Shown here: positions 1 to 9,394 of the stretch, piece after piece
Layout: every line of letters begins with the position of its first letter
Position numbering within the stretch: position 1 is the first letter of the stretch
Source of the DNA: Candidatus Nitrospira kreftii
Lineage (GTDB): Bacteria > Nitrospirota > Nitrospiria > Nitrospirales > Nitrospiraceae
DNA: 64,000 nucleotides
Assembly (NCBI GenBank): GCA_014058405.1
Contig: CP047423.1
Location: 868,001 to 932,000, forward strand
Direction of reading: 5' to 3'
The notes under the pieces: model-generated
Seen by the model: the letters and a program-made list of their open reading frames with translations, nothing else
Database searches by the model: none
What the model was told of the DNA's origin: nothing
Made by a program: the position numbers and the translations under genes

Positions 1-140
1 CGAAATTTTGCGGACTTGTCGCTATTTCGGCCATTGAGAGACGGAAGAGGATGGGCTATGATGATCCCCCTTAACCCACCAAAGCGTATGGTCGCATGAT
101 CAGGGTTGTGGTGTTCTGAAAGACATTGGGTAGTGGGTAG

Positions 141-521
<381 letters not shown>

Positions 522-579
522 CGCGAAAGATTCACACGATGGCAGTTCATTGTGGAGGATCTCTCAAAGGAGGACGGGA

Positions 580-1989
580 ATGAACGTGCGCGAGGTGTTG
601 GAGTTCGCCAAGAAGCATAGGGTGAGGATGGTAGACCTGAAGTTCGTCGACTTGCCGGGTGTGTGGCAACACATGACCATCCCTCTGAGTGAACTGACAG
701 AAGCCCTATTCAAGGACGGTTCCGGCCTTGATGGATCATCAATTCGTGGCTGGAAGGCTATTAACAACAGCGACTTATTGGTGGTTCCCGATCCCGAGAC
801 GGCCTGCTTGGATCCCTTTACAGCAGTCCCGACGCTCAGCATGACCGGCAATGTTGTGGATCCGATCTCACGAGAAAATTACGAACGCGATCCCCGATTT
901 ATCGCGCAGAAGGCGGAGAAATATCTCCAGAATACAAAAATTGGGGACAGCTCGTTCTGGGGGCCGGAGGCGGAATTTTTTATTTTTGATCATGCGCGTT
1001 ACGACCAAACCAGCCATAGCGGCTTCTACTATGTAGATTCCGAAGAAGGCGTATGGAACATGGGGCAAGAGGGCATCAACTTAGGGGGGAAGATCCGCCA
1101 TAAACAAGGATATTTCCCCGTCGCTCCGGCAGACACGCAACAGGATATCCGGAGTGAGATGGTCCTTGAAATGGAAAAAGCCGGCATCGTGGTGGAAAAA
1201 CATCATCACGAAACGGCCTCGGCCGGCCAGGCCGAAATTGATATTCGTTTTGATTCTCTCGTGCGAACTGCCGACAAGATGATGATGTACAAATACATCG
1301 TGAAAAACGTGGCTCGTCGGCACGGGAAGACGGCGACGTTCATGCCGAAGCCGCTGTTCAGCGATGCCGGATCCGGTATGCACACTCATCAGAGCATTTG
1401 GAAGGATGGAAAGCCGCTCTTTGCCGGGAAGGACTATGCCGGCATCTCACAGATGTGTTTGTATTATATCGGAGGCATTCTGAAACATGCGCCGGCGCTG
1501 GCTGCGTTTACGAATCCGACAACGAATTCGTACAAGCGCATCACGCCGGGATTTGAAGCGCCGGTTCTTCTCGCCTATTCCAGCCGGAATCGGTCGGCCG
1601 GCGTCCGTATCCCGATGTACTCTCCAAGTCCGAAGGCTAAACGCATCGAAGTGCGGTTTCCTGACCCCTCATGCAATCCGTACTTAGCATTCTCCGCGAT
1701 GCTCATGGCGGGTCTGGACGGTATCCAGAACAAGATCAACCCCGGTGAGCCGGCAGAAAAGGACCTCTATGATCTTGATCCAAAAGAGGCCGCCAGTATC
1801 CCCACGATGCCTGGGAGTCTTGATGAAGCGATCGGTAGTCTAGAGAAAGATCATCAGTTTCTGCTCAAGGGAGAGGTATTTACCGAGGATCTGATCGAGG
1901 CTTGGATCGGCTATAAGCGAACCAAGGAAATCGATCAGATGCGTCTTCGACCGCATCCCTATGAGTTTTTCTTATATTATGATGTCTAG
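580..1989 (+). CDS. glnA: Type I glutamine synthetase
   Basis: This cytoplasmic dodecameric enzyme makes glutamine from glutamate, ammonia and ATP. The protein is 469 residues when started at the ATG at 580, which has AAGGAGG upstream; an in-frame start at 550 would add 10 residues unlike the family. Recognisable blocks include [10 protein letters not shown], the [12 protein letters not shown] nucleotide region and NRSAGVRIP. The Tyr in DLYDLDP falls exactly at residue 397, the classical adenylylation site, so GlnE-type covalent control is possible. It follows glnB closely. Confidence 0.97.
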   Translation: MNVREVLEFAKKHRVRMVDLKFVDLPGVWQHMTIPLSELTEALFKDGSGLDGSSIRGWKAINNSDLLVVPDPETACLDPFTAVPTLSMTGNVVDPISRENYERDPRFIAQKAEKYLQNTKIGDSSFWGPEAEFFIFDHARYDQTSHSGFYYVDSEEGVWNMGQEGINLGGKIRHKQGYFPVAPADTQQDIRSEMVLEMEKAGIVVEKHHHETASAGQAEIDIRFDSLVRTADKMMMYKYIVKNVARRHGKTATFMPKPLFSDAGSGMHTHQSIWKDGKPLFAGKDYAGISQMCLYYIGGILKHAPALAAFTNPTTNSYKRITPGFEAPVLLAYSSRNRSAGVRIPMYSPSPKAKRIEVRFPDPSCNPYLAFSAMLMAGLDGIQNKINPGEPAEKDLYDLDPKEAASIPTMPGSLDEAIGSLEKDHQFLLKGEVFTEDLIEAWIGYKRTKEIDQMRLRPHPYEFFLYYDV

Positions 1990-2030
1990 CTTGATGAGAC
2001 GATCGGCACGCTGCACACTCATTCAAGACA

Positions 2031-2420
2031 CTAGCGCGTCCCGCAAGCGGTTTCCGAGAGGGCGTGATCGGCGCTGTGCATCTCAATCACCTGCCAGCCG
2101 CCATTTTTGATGTAGCCGGCGGTGGATCGACCGGTGCCCATCTGTCGAGAAAACTCTATGACCTGAAGGACGCGAACGCGCGATCCTTCACAGTCAAATT
2201 CCTTATGTGTCTTGTAAGATAAGAATCGTGTCATGCTGTTCCACTTGATATCAGTCAACTGCCACAGCGTTACCCGCTCGCCTTCTCGTTGAATCGTGTT
2301 CGGATCGAAGTACACCGTTTCGAGACCGGTCGGTTGATACTGTTTCTCGAGGGCGACCCATCCCGCATAACCCAGGTCATAACCGAACATGAACAGGACG
2401 ACGAGGAACAGGCGCTTCAT
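2031..2420 (-). CDS. Small secreted protein, surface-adhesin-E-like fold
   Basis: A 129-residue protein with an N-terminal signal peptide (MKRLFLVVLFMFGYDLGYAG) and a compact domain. The pattern YFDPNTIQREGERVTLW followed by SYKTHKEFDC resembles the small secreted SAE-like domain proteins common in Gram-negatives: Val-Asp-Pro near the start, a Trp strand, then a conserved Cys. It is probably periplasmic or outer-surface. It is convergent with glnA and stands alone. The function is unknown and the family assignment is by pattern only. Confidence 0.7.
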   Translation of the reverse strand: MKRLFLVVLFMFGYDLGYAGWVALEKQYQPTGLETVYFDPNTIQREGERVTLWQLTDIKWNSMTRFLSYKTHKEFDCEGSRVRVLQVIEFSRQMGTGRSTAGYIKNGGWQVIEMHSADHALSETACGTR

Positions 2421-2585
2421 AAGTGATCTTTTCTCAAATCCAGATTGAATGGAATAAGGGCTATCCCGTCAAAAAATCAAGACATAAAATTCAGGTGCTG
2501 TAAGTCTGAAAAAGCGTACCCTTGGCCCTCTTGAGCCTCGTGGCGGCTTAGGGTATTCTCGCGGTCACAACCTAGGAGGGATCCA

Positions 2586-3347
2586 ATGCCGAAGCGAGTG
2601 CGAACAGGGCTGACGCGAAGTGACATTCTCGATCGGTATGTCGAGCGGTTCAAGCAGCAGCTCGTGAAATTCCAGCCATTCCTCTCACGCAAGCGCGGGT
2701 CATCTTCGCTCGAAGATTTCGACGAGGCCGCCGAAGAGCTGATCAGCCAGGTGTTCGGAGGTGCGTCCGATGAATCGGAGGCCTATTTCTTTGCGAAAAC
2801 CGGGGAGTCGGCGCTCCTTCCGGAAGAAGCGCAGGAAAATGGAACCCACGATGTCGAACGTGAAGGCCTTCATCAACGTCGACAAGTACTGGAAAGTTGC
2901 CTGGCTGACCTCGAATTGCGTCGTCGGTTGCAGGCAACCAGGCAGGGCAAAGGGGCAGAGCGAACACTCGTCTCAGACTACATGTCGCACGATGTAAGGA
3001 GTATCCATAAGGAAGCGACGATCAAGCAAGCGGGGCAGCTCTTGCAGAAGCACAAAATCGGCTCCCTGATTGTGGACGATGGATCCCGCTATATAGGGAT
3101 CATCACCGAATCGGACCTCACCCGCAGAGCGGTTGCAAAGGGCCTTGACCCCAATTCTACAAGCATCGCCTCCTGCATGAGCCGGTCTCTCGTCACGATC
3201 GAGGAAGACGAATCGTTGGCCGAGGCCAGATCGCTCATGAAGAAGCACGGCATCCGGCATCTTCCCGTGACCGCAGACGCTACGATCATTGGAGTCCTCT
3301 CCGTCTCCGATATTCTCCGCGCTTTCGAAGAGCCGAAATCGTCGTAA
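2586..3347 (+). CDS. CBS-domain pair protein
   Basis: A 253-residue soluble protein. About 125 N-terminal residues are charged and match no domain I recognise. A tandem CBS pair (Bateman module) follows: the first from about residue 128 (VSDYMSHDVRSIHKEATIKQ, GIITESDL) and the second to about residue 247 (ASCMSRSLVTIEEDE, GVLSVSDILRAF). CBS pairs bind adenine nucleotides and usually regulate a partner protein. The start is supported by CTAGGAGG upstream. No catalytic domain is fused, so the role is open. Confidence 0.85.
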   Translation: MPKRVRTGLTRSDILDRYVERFKQQLVKFQPFLSRKRGSSSLEDFDEAAEELISQVFGGASDESEAYFFAKTGESALLPEEAQENGTHDVEREGLHQRRQVLESCLADLELRRRLQATRQGKGAERTLVSDYMSHDVRSIHKEATIKQAGQLLQKHKIGSLIVDDGSRYIGIITESDLTRRAVAKGLDPNSTSIASCMSRSLVTIEEDESLAEARSLMKKHGIRHLPVTADATIIGVLSVSDILRAFEEPKSS

Positions 3348-3373
3348 CGCCCATCACGCTGCTGCCAGGCCAC

Positions 3374-5050
3374 TCAGTCAAGATGCCGCGAGAGCCGCAA
3401 GGCGAGTCCGACTAGGGTGCGCACCGGGTTGGCTGCGGAGCTGAGCGGCATCACCGACATGTCGCACACATAGAGCCGGTCCGTCCCGACCACGCGCAAG
3501 TCTTCATCTACCACGGAATGGCCTGCAAACGGCGCGTCGACCTGTGGCCGATAGGGCATCCGCAAGCTGCCGACTGCATGGTGCACCGTGCCCCAGCCAA
3601 ACCCTTTGCCTCCTTGCCCGTACCGAGCATTATCGGCCGGCTGAGCCGGTTGGCCGTTGAGCTGAAACTGTGAGAAAATCCGAAGGGTCACCTGATTGAG
3701 CACGTCCCAGATCTGCTCGGGATTCTTCTGCCACCCGGCCAGGGCGGGGAACCGTGATCCAGCCAGATAATCAGCCCAGCTCTGGTTCCTGAACGCGAGC
3801 TCCGGCACATACCCAAATGGCGGGGCCGGCTTGACCTCGTTGTTCTCGTCAAGACAGTTGCCGAAGCTGAATTTGACGTCGATCCTGGCCGCTCCGCCGG
3901 TTAGAGGTGGAGGTGCCGCTTCGGGGTCGTTCTCCCGCAGGTGCCAGTACTCGTGGTTGAGGTTCATCTCGATATTGAACGGATAGCGGATCTCGTTGTT
4001 TGCGTCACGCAGGCCGCGGGAGTAAAAGACGATCTTGGCATGATCACCTTGTCCAAGCGGGATACTACCGATGTTCGTCACGAACGTCGTAATCTCGTTT
4101 GACGTCGGGTGATCCGTGAGACCACGGCCCACCAGATCCTTCACGTCCTGTGACAACCATGGGAACATGCTGGAGCGACGGAGCAGTTTCGGACTTTCGA
4201 TCGATCCGGCGGCAAGGACGACCCTTCCGGCCGTGAAAAACCGGGCCTGCCCAGTCCGAGTATTGCGGGCGACGAGCGTCAGATGGCCACCGTGATTCTG
4301 CACATCCTCGACGTAATGGTTCAGGAGTAAGTGGAGGCCAGGCCCGTCTCCGTGGCTCACCCCGGGTGTGAGGCCGACCTGGTTCACCAGGAGCTCAGCC
4401 GTATTGAACACGCCGGTGCCCTCGGTGAAGAACTCGTCCTTCGGCGTGCCGTCTGGTTTCAAATAGGGCTGGTGCAGTGCACGTGGGGTTTCCTCAATGA
4501 TGAAGTCGGCGTCGAGCGAGGACTCACGCAGGCGCCCGACCACGGCCTGAGCCGTGGCTCCCATCGATGTGGACTCGTTCATTGTCTGCCCGGCCTGGTC
4601 CAGCAGTCCACTTGTTAAGTCTTGCCGAACCCGTAACGGAAAGTAGTCCAGCTCCCAGCCTTGGATACTCGGGATCAATCCCGACCAAAAAATCGAGCGA
4701 CCGCCGAAGTTCAGCTGTGGCTTTTCGCCAATATAGTTCTGCGCGCCGTTGTTTCCGGCTTGCCAAAACGTATCGCAGCCGAAGTGTCTTGCTAAGCTGC
4801 TGTTGGGGATACGGGAAATGTTGTAGACATGGGTGGGGTAGAGAAACGATCCGGCCTCCAGCACGAGAATTCGCTTTTGCGAACCAAGCCGGTCAGCCAA
4901 GTCATCCGCGAGCACCCCGCCACCGATCCCTGAGCCGACGATAATAATGTCGAAATCCTCGCGCCAGCCGATGTACTCCAGAAACAGACGCTCCCGGGCG
5001 GCCGTGTCTTCCGAGACAAAATTCACGTAGGTTGAAGGGGTGAAAGTCAT
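3374..5050 (-). CDS. GMC-family FAD-dependent oxidoreductase
   Basis: A 558-residue flavoprotein. It has an N-terminal dinucleotide-binding motif (IIIVGSGIGGGVLADDLA, near residues 34-51), a central substrate-binding region, and a C-terminal GMC signature. That signature comprises HHAVGSLRMP and a closing block with SVMPLSSAANPVRTLVGLALR, which supplies the catalytic His and Asn region. Such enzymes oxidise alcohols or sugars. No signal peptide is visible. It is monocistronic on the minus strand. The substrate cannot be predicted. Confidence 0.88.
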   Translation of the reverse strand: MTFTPSTYVNFVSEDTAARERLFLEYIGWREDFDIIIVGSGIGGGVLADDLADRLGSQKRILVLEAGSFLYPTHVYNISRIPNSSLARHFGCDTFWQAGNNGAQNYIGEKPQLNFGGRSIFWSGLIPSIQGWELDYFPLRVRQDLTSGLLDQAGQTMNESTSMGATAQAVVGRLRESSLDADFIIEETPRALHQPYLKPDGTPKDEFFTEGTGVFNTAELLVNQVGLTPGVSHGDGPGLHLLLNHYVEDVQNHGGHLTLVARNTRTGQARFFTAGRVVLAAGSIESPKLLRRSSMFPWLSQDVKDLVGRGLTDHPTSNEITTFVTNIGSIPLGQGDHAKIVFYSRGLRDANNEIRYPFNIEMNLNHEYWHLRENDPEAAPPPLTGGAARIDVKFSFGNCLDENNEVKPAPPFGYVPELAFRNQSWADYLAGSRFPALAGWQKNPEQIWDVLNQVTLRIFSQFQLNGQPAQPADNARYGQGGKGFGWGTVHHAVGSLRMPYRPQVDAPFAGHSVVDEDLRVVGTDRLYVCDMSVMPLSSAANPVRTLVGLALRLSRHLD

Positions 5051-5225
5051 AGCGTCCTCCCATCGTTGGAGTGAGCTGTCGTGTCTGGCAGCATGTATGT
5101 TGGCGTGCTCAAATTAGTGGTCTGTGATCTGTGCTCAGTGGAAATGATAGGAGGTTGAGAGAAGAAAGTCGATGCGCGAGTTGCAAAACATGAAATAAGA
5201 CTTCCGTAGGCCCACCTCCTACTAG

Positions 5226-5816
5226 TTATTCGACGGTGTGCCCTTCCAGGAAGATTGCTTGCTCCAGAGTCCGAAAGAACTGCTGATAGGGCACAGGGTC
5301 TTCGACGGCGCGAAGATAGAACTGCGCGCTGGCGCGGACGATGAGCTGCGACTCGTTGCGGTCACGGACGGTGACGGTCAGCCGCACGAGGTCACTCCGA
5401 TGATAGAACGGGCCCCAGGCTCGGTAGGTTCTGGTCAGAAACAGGAGCGTATCTGGACGGTAGAGGACATAGGATGGATCAAGGAAAGTCGGTTGCTCGA
5501 GGTCGAGATATTTCTTGGCAGATACGATCCCTAGTTCTTCATCGAGCACGTCGATCTTGCAGTTCAGGTCCTGCAAGGTCATGATGATCGCCTGGAGCAT
5601 CTTCCGCCGGTCTTTGGTGTCGAACACACGCGTCTGTGCAGCCCGGACCTTGACCTGACTCTCCTCGGACAACCAGATCTGCGTTCGTGCGTCCGATTGA
5701 TTGTCGTGCCGCATTTCGTAGGGAGAGCAGGCGGTGAGCAGCACTGCTCCGGCGACCACTGTCGGCAGCAGCATTTGCAAAGATCTTCGCGAATTGAGCG
5801 ATTGGTTGTTGGTCAT
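5226..5816 (-). CDS. Lipoprotein, paralogue 3 of a three-gene family
   Basis: A 196-residue predicted lipoprotein with lipobox LLTAC (Cys30). The mature part contains the family pattern shared with the next two genes upstream: QTRVFDTKDRR, then ALQDL-type sequence (TLQDLNCKIDVLDEELGIVSAKK), a VRLTVTVRDR strand, and a C-terminal DPVPYQQFFRTLEQAIFLE. It overlaps the preceding gene by 4 bases (ATGA), so the genes are translationally coupled. It is probably anchored to an outer membrane leaflet. The function is unknown. Confidence 0.82.
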   Translation of the reverse strand: MTNNQSLNSRRSLQMLLPTVVAGAVLLTACSPYEMRHDNQSDARTQIWLSEESQVKVRAAQTRVFDTKDRRKMLQAIIMTLQDLNCKIDVLDEELGIVSAKKYLDLEQPTFLDPSYVLYRPDTLLFLTRTYRAWGPFYHRSDLVRLTVTVRDRNESQLIVRASAQFYLRAVEDPVPYQQFFRTLEQAIFLEGHTVE

Positions 5817-6277
5817 GACGAGGGTATCGACTCTTGAGAGAGAAACAGGGCGCGTTGCAGCGCAGCGAAGAAGTTCTGGTACACCTTCGGGTCTTCGATG
5901 GGCTTATTATTATAGATCGCGCTCGCGCGGAAGCTCATCTTGTCCGCCGTCTCCTGCCGCACTGTCACGGTGATGGTGACGACGTCGTAGTAGTTGGGCT
6001 CGGCGAATCTCGCCGCGGTCACAAGTCCAAGTCCTTCGTTGGCGCGCTCGATGATGAAACCCAGGTCCTGCAGGGAGGCGATGACGCCTCGAATCGCGGC
6101 GTTCCGGTCTGTGAGGTCAAAGGCTCTGGTTTGAAGGCTTCGGATCTTCATCTGCGCCTCGGTTGGGGCCAGCAAGTCCGGTGCGGGCTGCGGTGCCGCG
6201 CAGCCCTGTAGGACGAGGATTCCGGCGAGTAGAAGGCCCGTACTGAGTGTAGCGATCTGCATCGTAGATTTATTCAT
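5813..6277 (-). CDS. Lipoprotein, paralogue 2 of a three-gene family
   Basis: A 154-residue predicted lipoprotein with lipobox LVLQGC (Cys26). This is the shortest and cleanest copy of the shared domain: RSLQTRAFDLTDRN, SLQDLGFIIERANEGLGLVTAA, VVTITVTVRQE, SFRASAIYN and DPKVYQNFFAALQRALFLS. It lies between its two paralogues with an overlap downstream and 9 bases upstream, so they form one operon. The repeated motifs suggest a common fold, perhaps subunits of one envelope assembly; that is inference. Confidence 0.82.
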   Translation of the reverse strand: MNKSTMQIATLSTGLLLAGILVLQGCAAPQPAPDLLAPTEAQMKIRSLQTRAFDLTDRNAAIRGVIASLQDLGFIIERANEGLGLVTAARFAEPNYYDVVTITVTVRQETADKMSFRASAIYNNKPIEDPKVYQNFFAALQRALFLSQESIPSS

Positions 6278-6286
6278 GCCATGTCC

Positions 6287-6859
6287 TCAGATTCGATGCG
6301 CCTCCAGGAAGACGGCCTTGGAGAGTTTGGCGAAAAATTGCTGATAGATTTCCGGGTCCCGGATCATTTCCATATATTGTTCACCGGGCGGGATGTATTG
6401 ATTGTCGACTTGTCCGTCCCCCTTCCAGACGACTCGGTAAAACATAATGCGGACTTCCTGGCGGGTGGCTTCAGGATTCAGCGGACGGGAGATCATGGAT
6501 GCGGCGATCTTTTGATGGAGGTCCACCGGCTGCATGAGTTTTCCGAGGGAGAAAATCAGCACCAATACTTGTCTGACATATTGGCCATACTCGCGAGCGC
6601 TGCGTTCCTTTGTCGCGCGCAGGAAGCCGACGTGCCGCTGGCTTTCTTCGACCTGAAAACCCAAGTCTTGGAGTACGGCGGCCGAGGCGGAGAGGAGTTC
6701 CCGTTCATTCGGTGTTTCGAACATTCTGGTCTGCATCGCCCGGTTCTTCGGCATGTCCGGCGTCAGTGCGAAGAGCTCGGCCGGTTCGGTATGGCCGACG
6801 CAGCCGCTCAGAAACGCAAGGGCTAGGATCGGGCCAAAAGGTCGACCTTTTCCAACCAT
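6287..6859 (-). CDS. Lipoprotein, paralogue 1 of a three-gene family
   Basis: About 190 residues when started at the Met giving MVGKGRPFGPILALAFLSGC, a clean lipoprotein signal with Cys20. An upstream in-frame start at 6910 would put 17 extra residues before the signal and overlap the preceding gene. The family motifs are present: RAMQTRMFETPNERELL, VLQDLGFQVEESQRHVGFLRATK, then DPEIYQQFFAKLSKAVFLEA. An extra QYVRQVLVLIFSLGKLM segment differs from the other two copies. The function is unknown. Confidence 0.8.
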   Translation of the reverse strand: MVGKGRPFGPILALAFLSGCVGHTEPAELFALTPDMPKNRAMQTRMFETPNERELLSASAAVLQDLGFQVEESQRHVGFLRATKERSAREYGQYVRQVLVLIFSLGKLMQPVDLHQKIAASMISRPLNPEATRQEVRIMFYRVVWKGDGQVDNQYIPPGEQYMEMIRDPEIYQQFFAKLSKAVFLEAHRI

Positions 6860-6884
6860 GGTGCTGATCCGGCTCACCGGCGGG

Positions 6885-7274
6885 TCAGAACTGGGTGTAG
6901 TTGTAGGCAAAGTCCCGGACCTTCTTCTCTTCGTCGTACTTAATGATGATGGTGAGGGTCCGTTGACGCTGCGAGCTCGAACTGTCGCGCGAAGTGGCGC
7001 CGAGAATGATGATGCTCGCGAAGGTTGAGCTGGCCGTATCCACGCGATCAGTGGAAACCTTATCGTAGATCCAGACCTCGCGCCGTTTCTCGTCCGTGGT
7101 CACGATATTGGGACTCCCGAGCAGTTCGGCCACCTGTGAACCAGGCATCCCGACTTTGATTTCGCCCTGCACCTTGCCGACGGTAAGACGGTCTTCCTTG
7201 ATCTCAGCTTTCCCGCCGCAGCCTGTGGCGGCAATGAGCAGACACAGGCTTAGGATGCTCCAAAACGATTTCAT
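6885..7274 (-). CDS. SmpA/OmlA-like small lipoprotein
   Basis: A 129-residue lipoprotein with lipobox IAATGC (Cys19). The mature domain has the BamE/SmpA-type signature GEIKVGMPGSQVAELLGSPNIVTTDE followed by EVWIYDKV and a late RTLTIIIKYDEEKKVRDF strand. This is the fold of outer-membrane assembly accessory lipoproteins. It is the first gene of the four-gene lipoprotein operon on the minus strand. Whether it is the true BamE or a specialised relative cannot be decided here. Confidence 0.8.
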   Translation of the reverse strand: MKSFWSILSLCLLIAATGCGGKAEIKEDRLTVGKVQGEIKVGMPGSQVAELLGSPNIVTTDEKRREVWIYDKVSTDRVDTASSTFASIIILGATSRDSSSSQRQRTLTIIIKYDEEKKVRDFAYNYTQF

Positions 7275-7418
7275 GGTGACGTTCCCCTTTCTGTTGTCTC
7301 GGTGTGACGTGAAGTCCTCGACGATGACAGGCTACTGTTCCTATGGGAGTGTGTCAACGTAGTAGAAGAAAAAGCGCCGCTCGCCCCCCAAGATCGAGTA
7401 CACTACCCCTCACCGATT

Positions 7419-9251
7419 ATGCCACCGACTATGTTGCTCAGTTGCGAGTTGCTTGAGAAGAGTTACGGGATCAAACCGTTGTTCACCGGTCTGTCGATCG
7501 GACTCTGCGACGGCGATCATGTCGGATTAATCGGACCCAACGGCTCTGGAAAGTCCACGTTGCTTAAGATATTGGCCGGCCTCGAACAACCGGACAGCGG
7601 CACTCGATCGGTGCGGCGGCAAGTTCGCATCGGCTATGTTCCCCAAGAGCCTTCATTTGGCGAGCAGCATTCAGTCGAAGACGTATTGACTCAGGTTTTG
7701 CTCGATGAAGGGTTTGATCCGCATGAGCAGGGTGGTCGAATAGCCAAGGCCCTGAGCCTCAGCGGATTTGTCGGTTCGGACCAGGTTGTCTCGACGTTGT
7801 CGGGAGGATGGAGAAAGCGGCTCGCGATTGCGCGGTCGCTGATGCTGGAACCAGACGTGCTGCTTATGGATGAGCCGACGAACCACCTGGATGTCGAGGG
7901 CATCCTTTGGCTTGAAGGTCTGTTGAAGGCCGAGCCCCATGCCTTCATTGTCATCAGCCACGACCGGCAATTTTTGGAATCGGTGACCACCAGAGTTTGG
8001 GAATTAAACCGCCGATATGCCAACGGGGTCTTTCAGGCGAATGGTCGGTATAGCGAGTTTTTGGAGCAGCGCGACGCGGCGTTACAGGCGCAGGCGGATT
8101 ATCAGTCGTCGCTGGCTAATCGTGTACGGCGTGAGGTGGAATGGCTCAGGCGAGGGCCCAAAGCCCGCACGACTAAAGCCAAGGCTCGGATCGATTCAGC
8201 AGGGCGGCTCATTGAAGAGCTTCAGGATATGGAGTCGCGACGGCCGCAAGGGTCGGCCGGGATTGACTTCACGGCCTCCGGACGAAAATCCAAACAATTG
8301 TTGGTTGCGAAGGGGCTTGAGAAAGCACTCAGCGGCAAGGCGATCCTTTCCGACCTCGATATGTTGTTAGGCCCGGGCGAACGGATCGGCCTGCTTGGCC
8401 CCAACGGCAGCGGCAAAACAACGCTTCTGAAACTCTTGGCCGGTACGTTAAAGCCGGATCGCGGCTCCATCACACGCGCCGATCGGTTGCGAGTGGTGAC
8501 CTTCGAGCAACATCGTGAGTCGTTGGACCAACAAGCGACCTTGCGACGCGCTCTGGCTCCAGCCGGCGGCGATGCCGTCGTCTATCAGGATCGATCTGTC
8601 CATCTCGTCTCATGGGCCAAGCGCTTTCTCTTTGCCCCTGAGCAACTGGATCTGCCGGTCTCGCGCCTCTCCGGTGGAGAACAGGCTCGGTTACTGATCG
8701 CGCAGCTGATGCTGCAACCCGCTGATCTCTTGATCCTCGACGAGCCGACGAATGACCTCGATATCCCGACGCTCGATGTGCTGGAAGACAGCTTGTTAGA
8801 ATTTGCCGGAGCGCTTGTTCTGGTGACGCACGACCGCTGGCTCTTGGACCGTGTCTCCACCAGACTCCTTGCATTGGACGGGATGGGCCGTGCCGAGTGG
8901 TTCGCTGATTATGCTCAATGGGAAGCGGCCCAGTCGAAAAAAGCCTCGGAGGAAAACAGGCCATCGTCTCCACGAGACCGTGCGAGGACGAGTTCTAAGA
9001 AGCGGAAAGGCTTCTCGTACAACGAACAGAAGGAATGGGACCAGATTGAAGCGAAGATCCTGGCGGCGGAGAAGATGGCCGCGGCTTGCCACGCGGGGGT
9101 GAACGATCCGACGATCGTCGCATCCGCCGAAGTACTTCAAGAACGATACGCCGCGCTGCACGCCGCGCAGGCCGAGGTTGAGCGGCTATATAAGCGCTGG
9201 GCAGAGCTGGACGAGAAACGAGCGGAATTAATCGGCGGCGCGCAACTCTAG
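7419..9251 (+). CDS. uup: ABC-F family ATPase (Uup-like)
   Basis: A 610-residue soluble protein with two ABC domains and no membrane segments. Domain 1 (about 5-230) has GPNGSGKST, LSGGWRKR and DEPTNHLD. A basic linker follows. Domain 2 (about 290-500) has GPNGSGKTT, LSGGEQAR and DEPTNDLD. The charged, helical C-terminal tail (about 540-610) is the Uup-type coiled coil that binds branched DNA or ribosomes. ABC-F proteins act on translating ribosomes; the Uup branch is judged from the tail. An alternative in-frame ATG lies at 7431. Confidence 0.9.
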   Translation: MPPTMLLSCELLEKSYGIKPLFTGLSIGLCDGDHVGLIGPNGSGKSTLLKILAGLEQPDSGTRSVRRQVRIGYVPQEPSFGEQHSVEDVLTQVLLDEGFDPHEQGGRIAKALSLSGFVGSDQVVSTLSGGWRKRLAIARSLMLEPDVLLMDEPTNHLDVEGILWLEGLLKAEPHAFIVISHDRQFLESVTTRVWELNRRYANGVFQANGRYSEFLEQRDAALQAQADYQSSLANRVRREVEWLRRGPKARTTKAKARIDSAGRLIEELQDMESRRPQGSAGIDFTASGRKSKQLLVAKGLEKALSGKAILSDLDMLLGPGERIGLLGPNGSGKTTLLKLLAGTLKPDRGSITRADRLRVVTFEQHRESLDQQATLRRALAPAGGDAVVYQDRSVHLVSWAKRFLFAPEQLDLPVSRLSGGEQARLLIAQLMLQPADLLILDEPTNDLDIPTLDVLEDSLLEFAGALVLVTHDRWLLDRVSTRLLALDGMGRAEWFADYAQWEAAQSKKASEENRPSSPRDRARTSSKKRKGFSYNEQKEWDQIEAKILAAEKMAAACHAGVNDPTIVASAEVLQERYAALHAAQAEVERLYKRWAELDEKRAELIGGAQL

Positions 9252-9394
9252 TGAGCATAAGTGGAATATGTGACTACTCTTTAAAAGCAAACTCTCCTGT
9301 TTTTGCAACGGTCGATTCTGGTATGGTATCACCCTGTCGAGTGACTTCCCCTCGGGTGTATCTAGTGTGTTGAATGAATGGGAAAGGAAACCCC

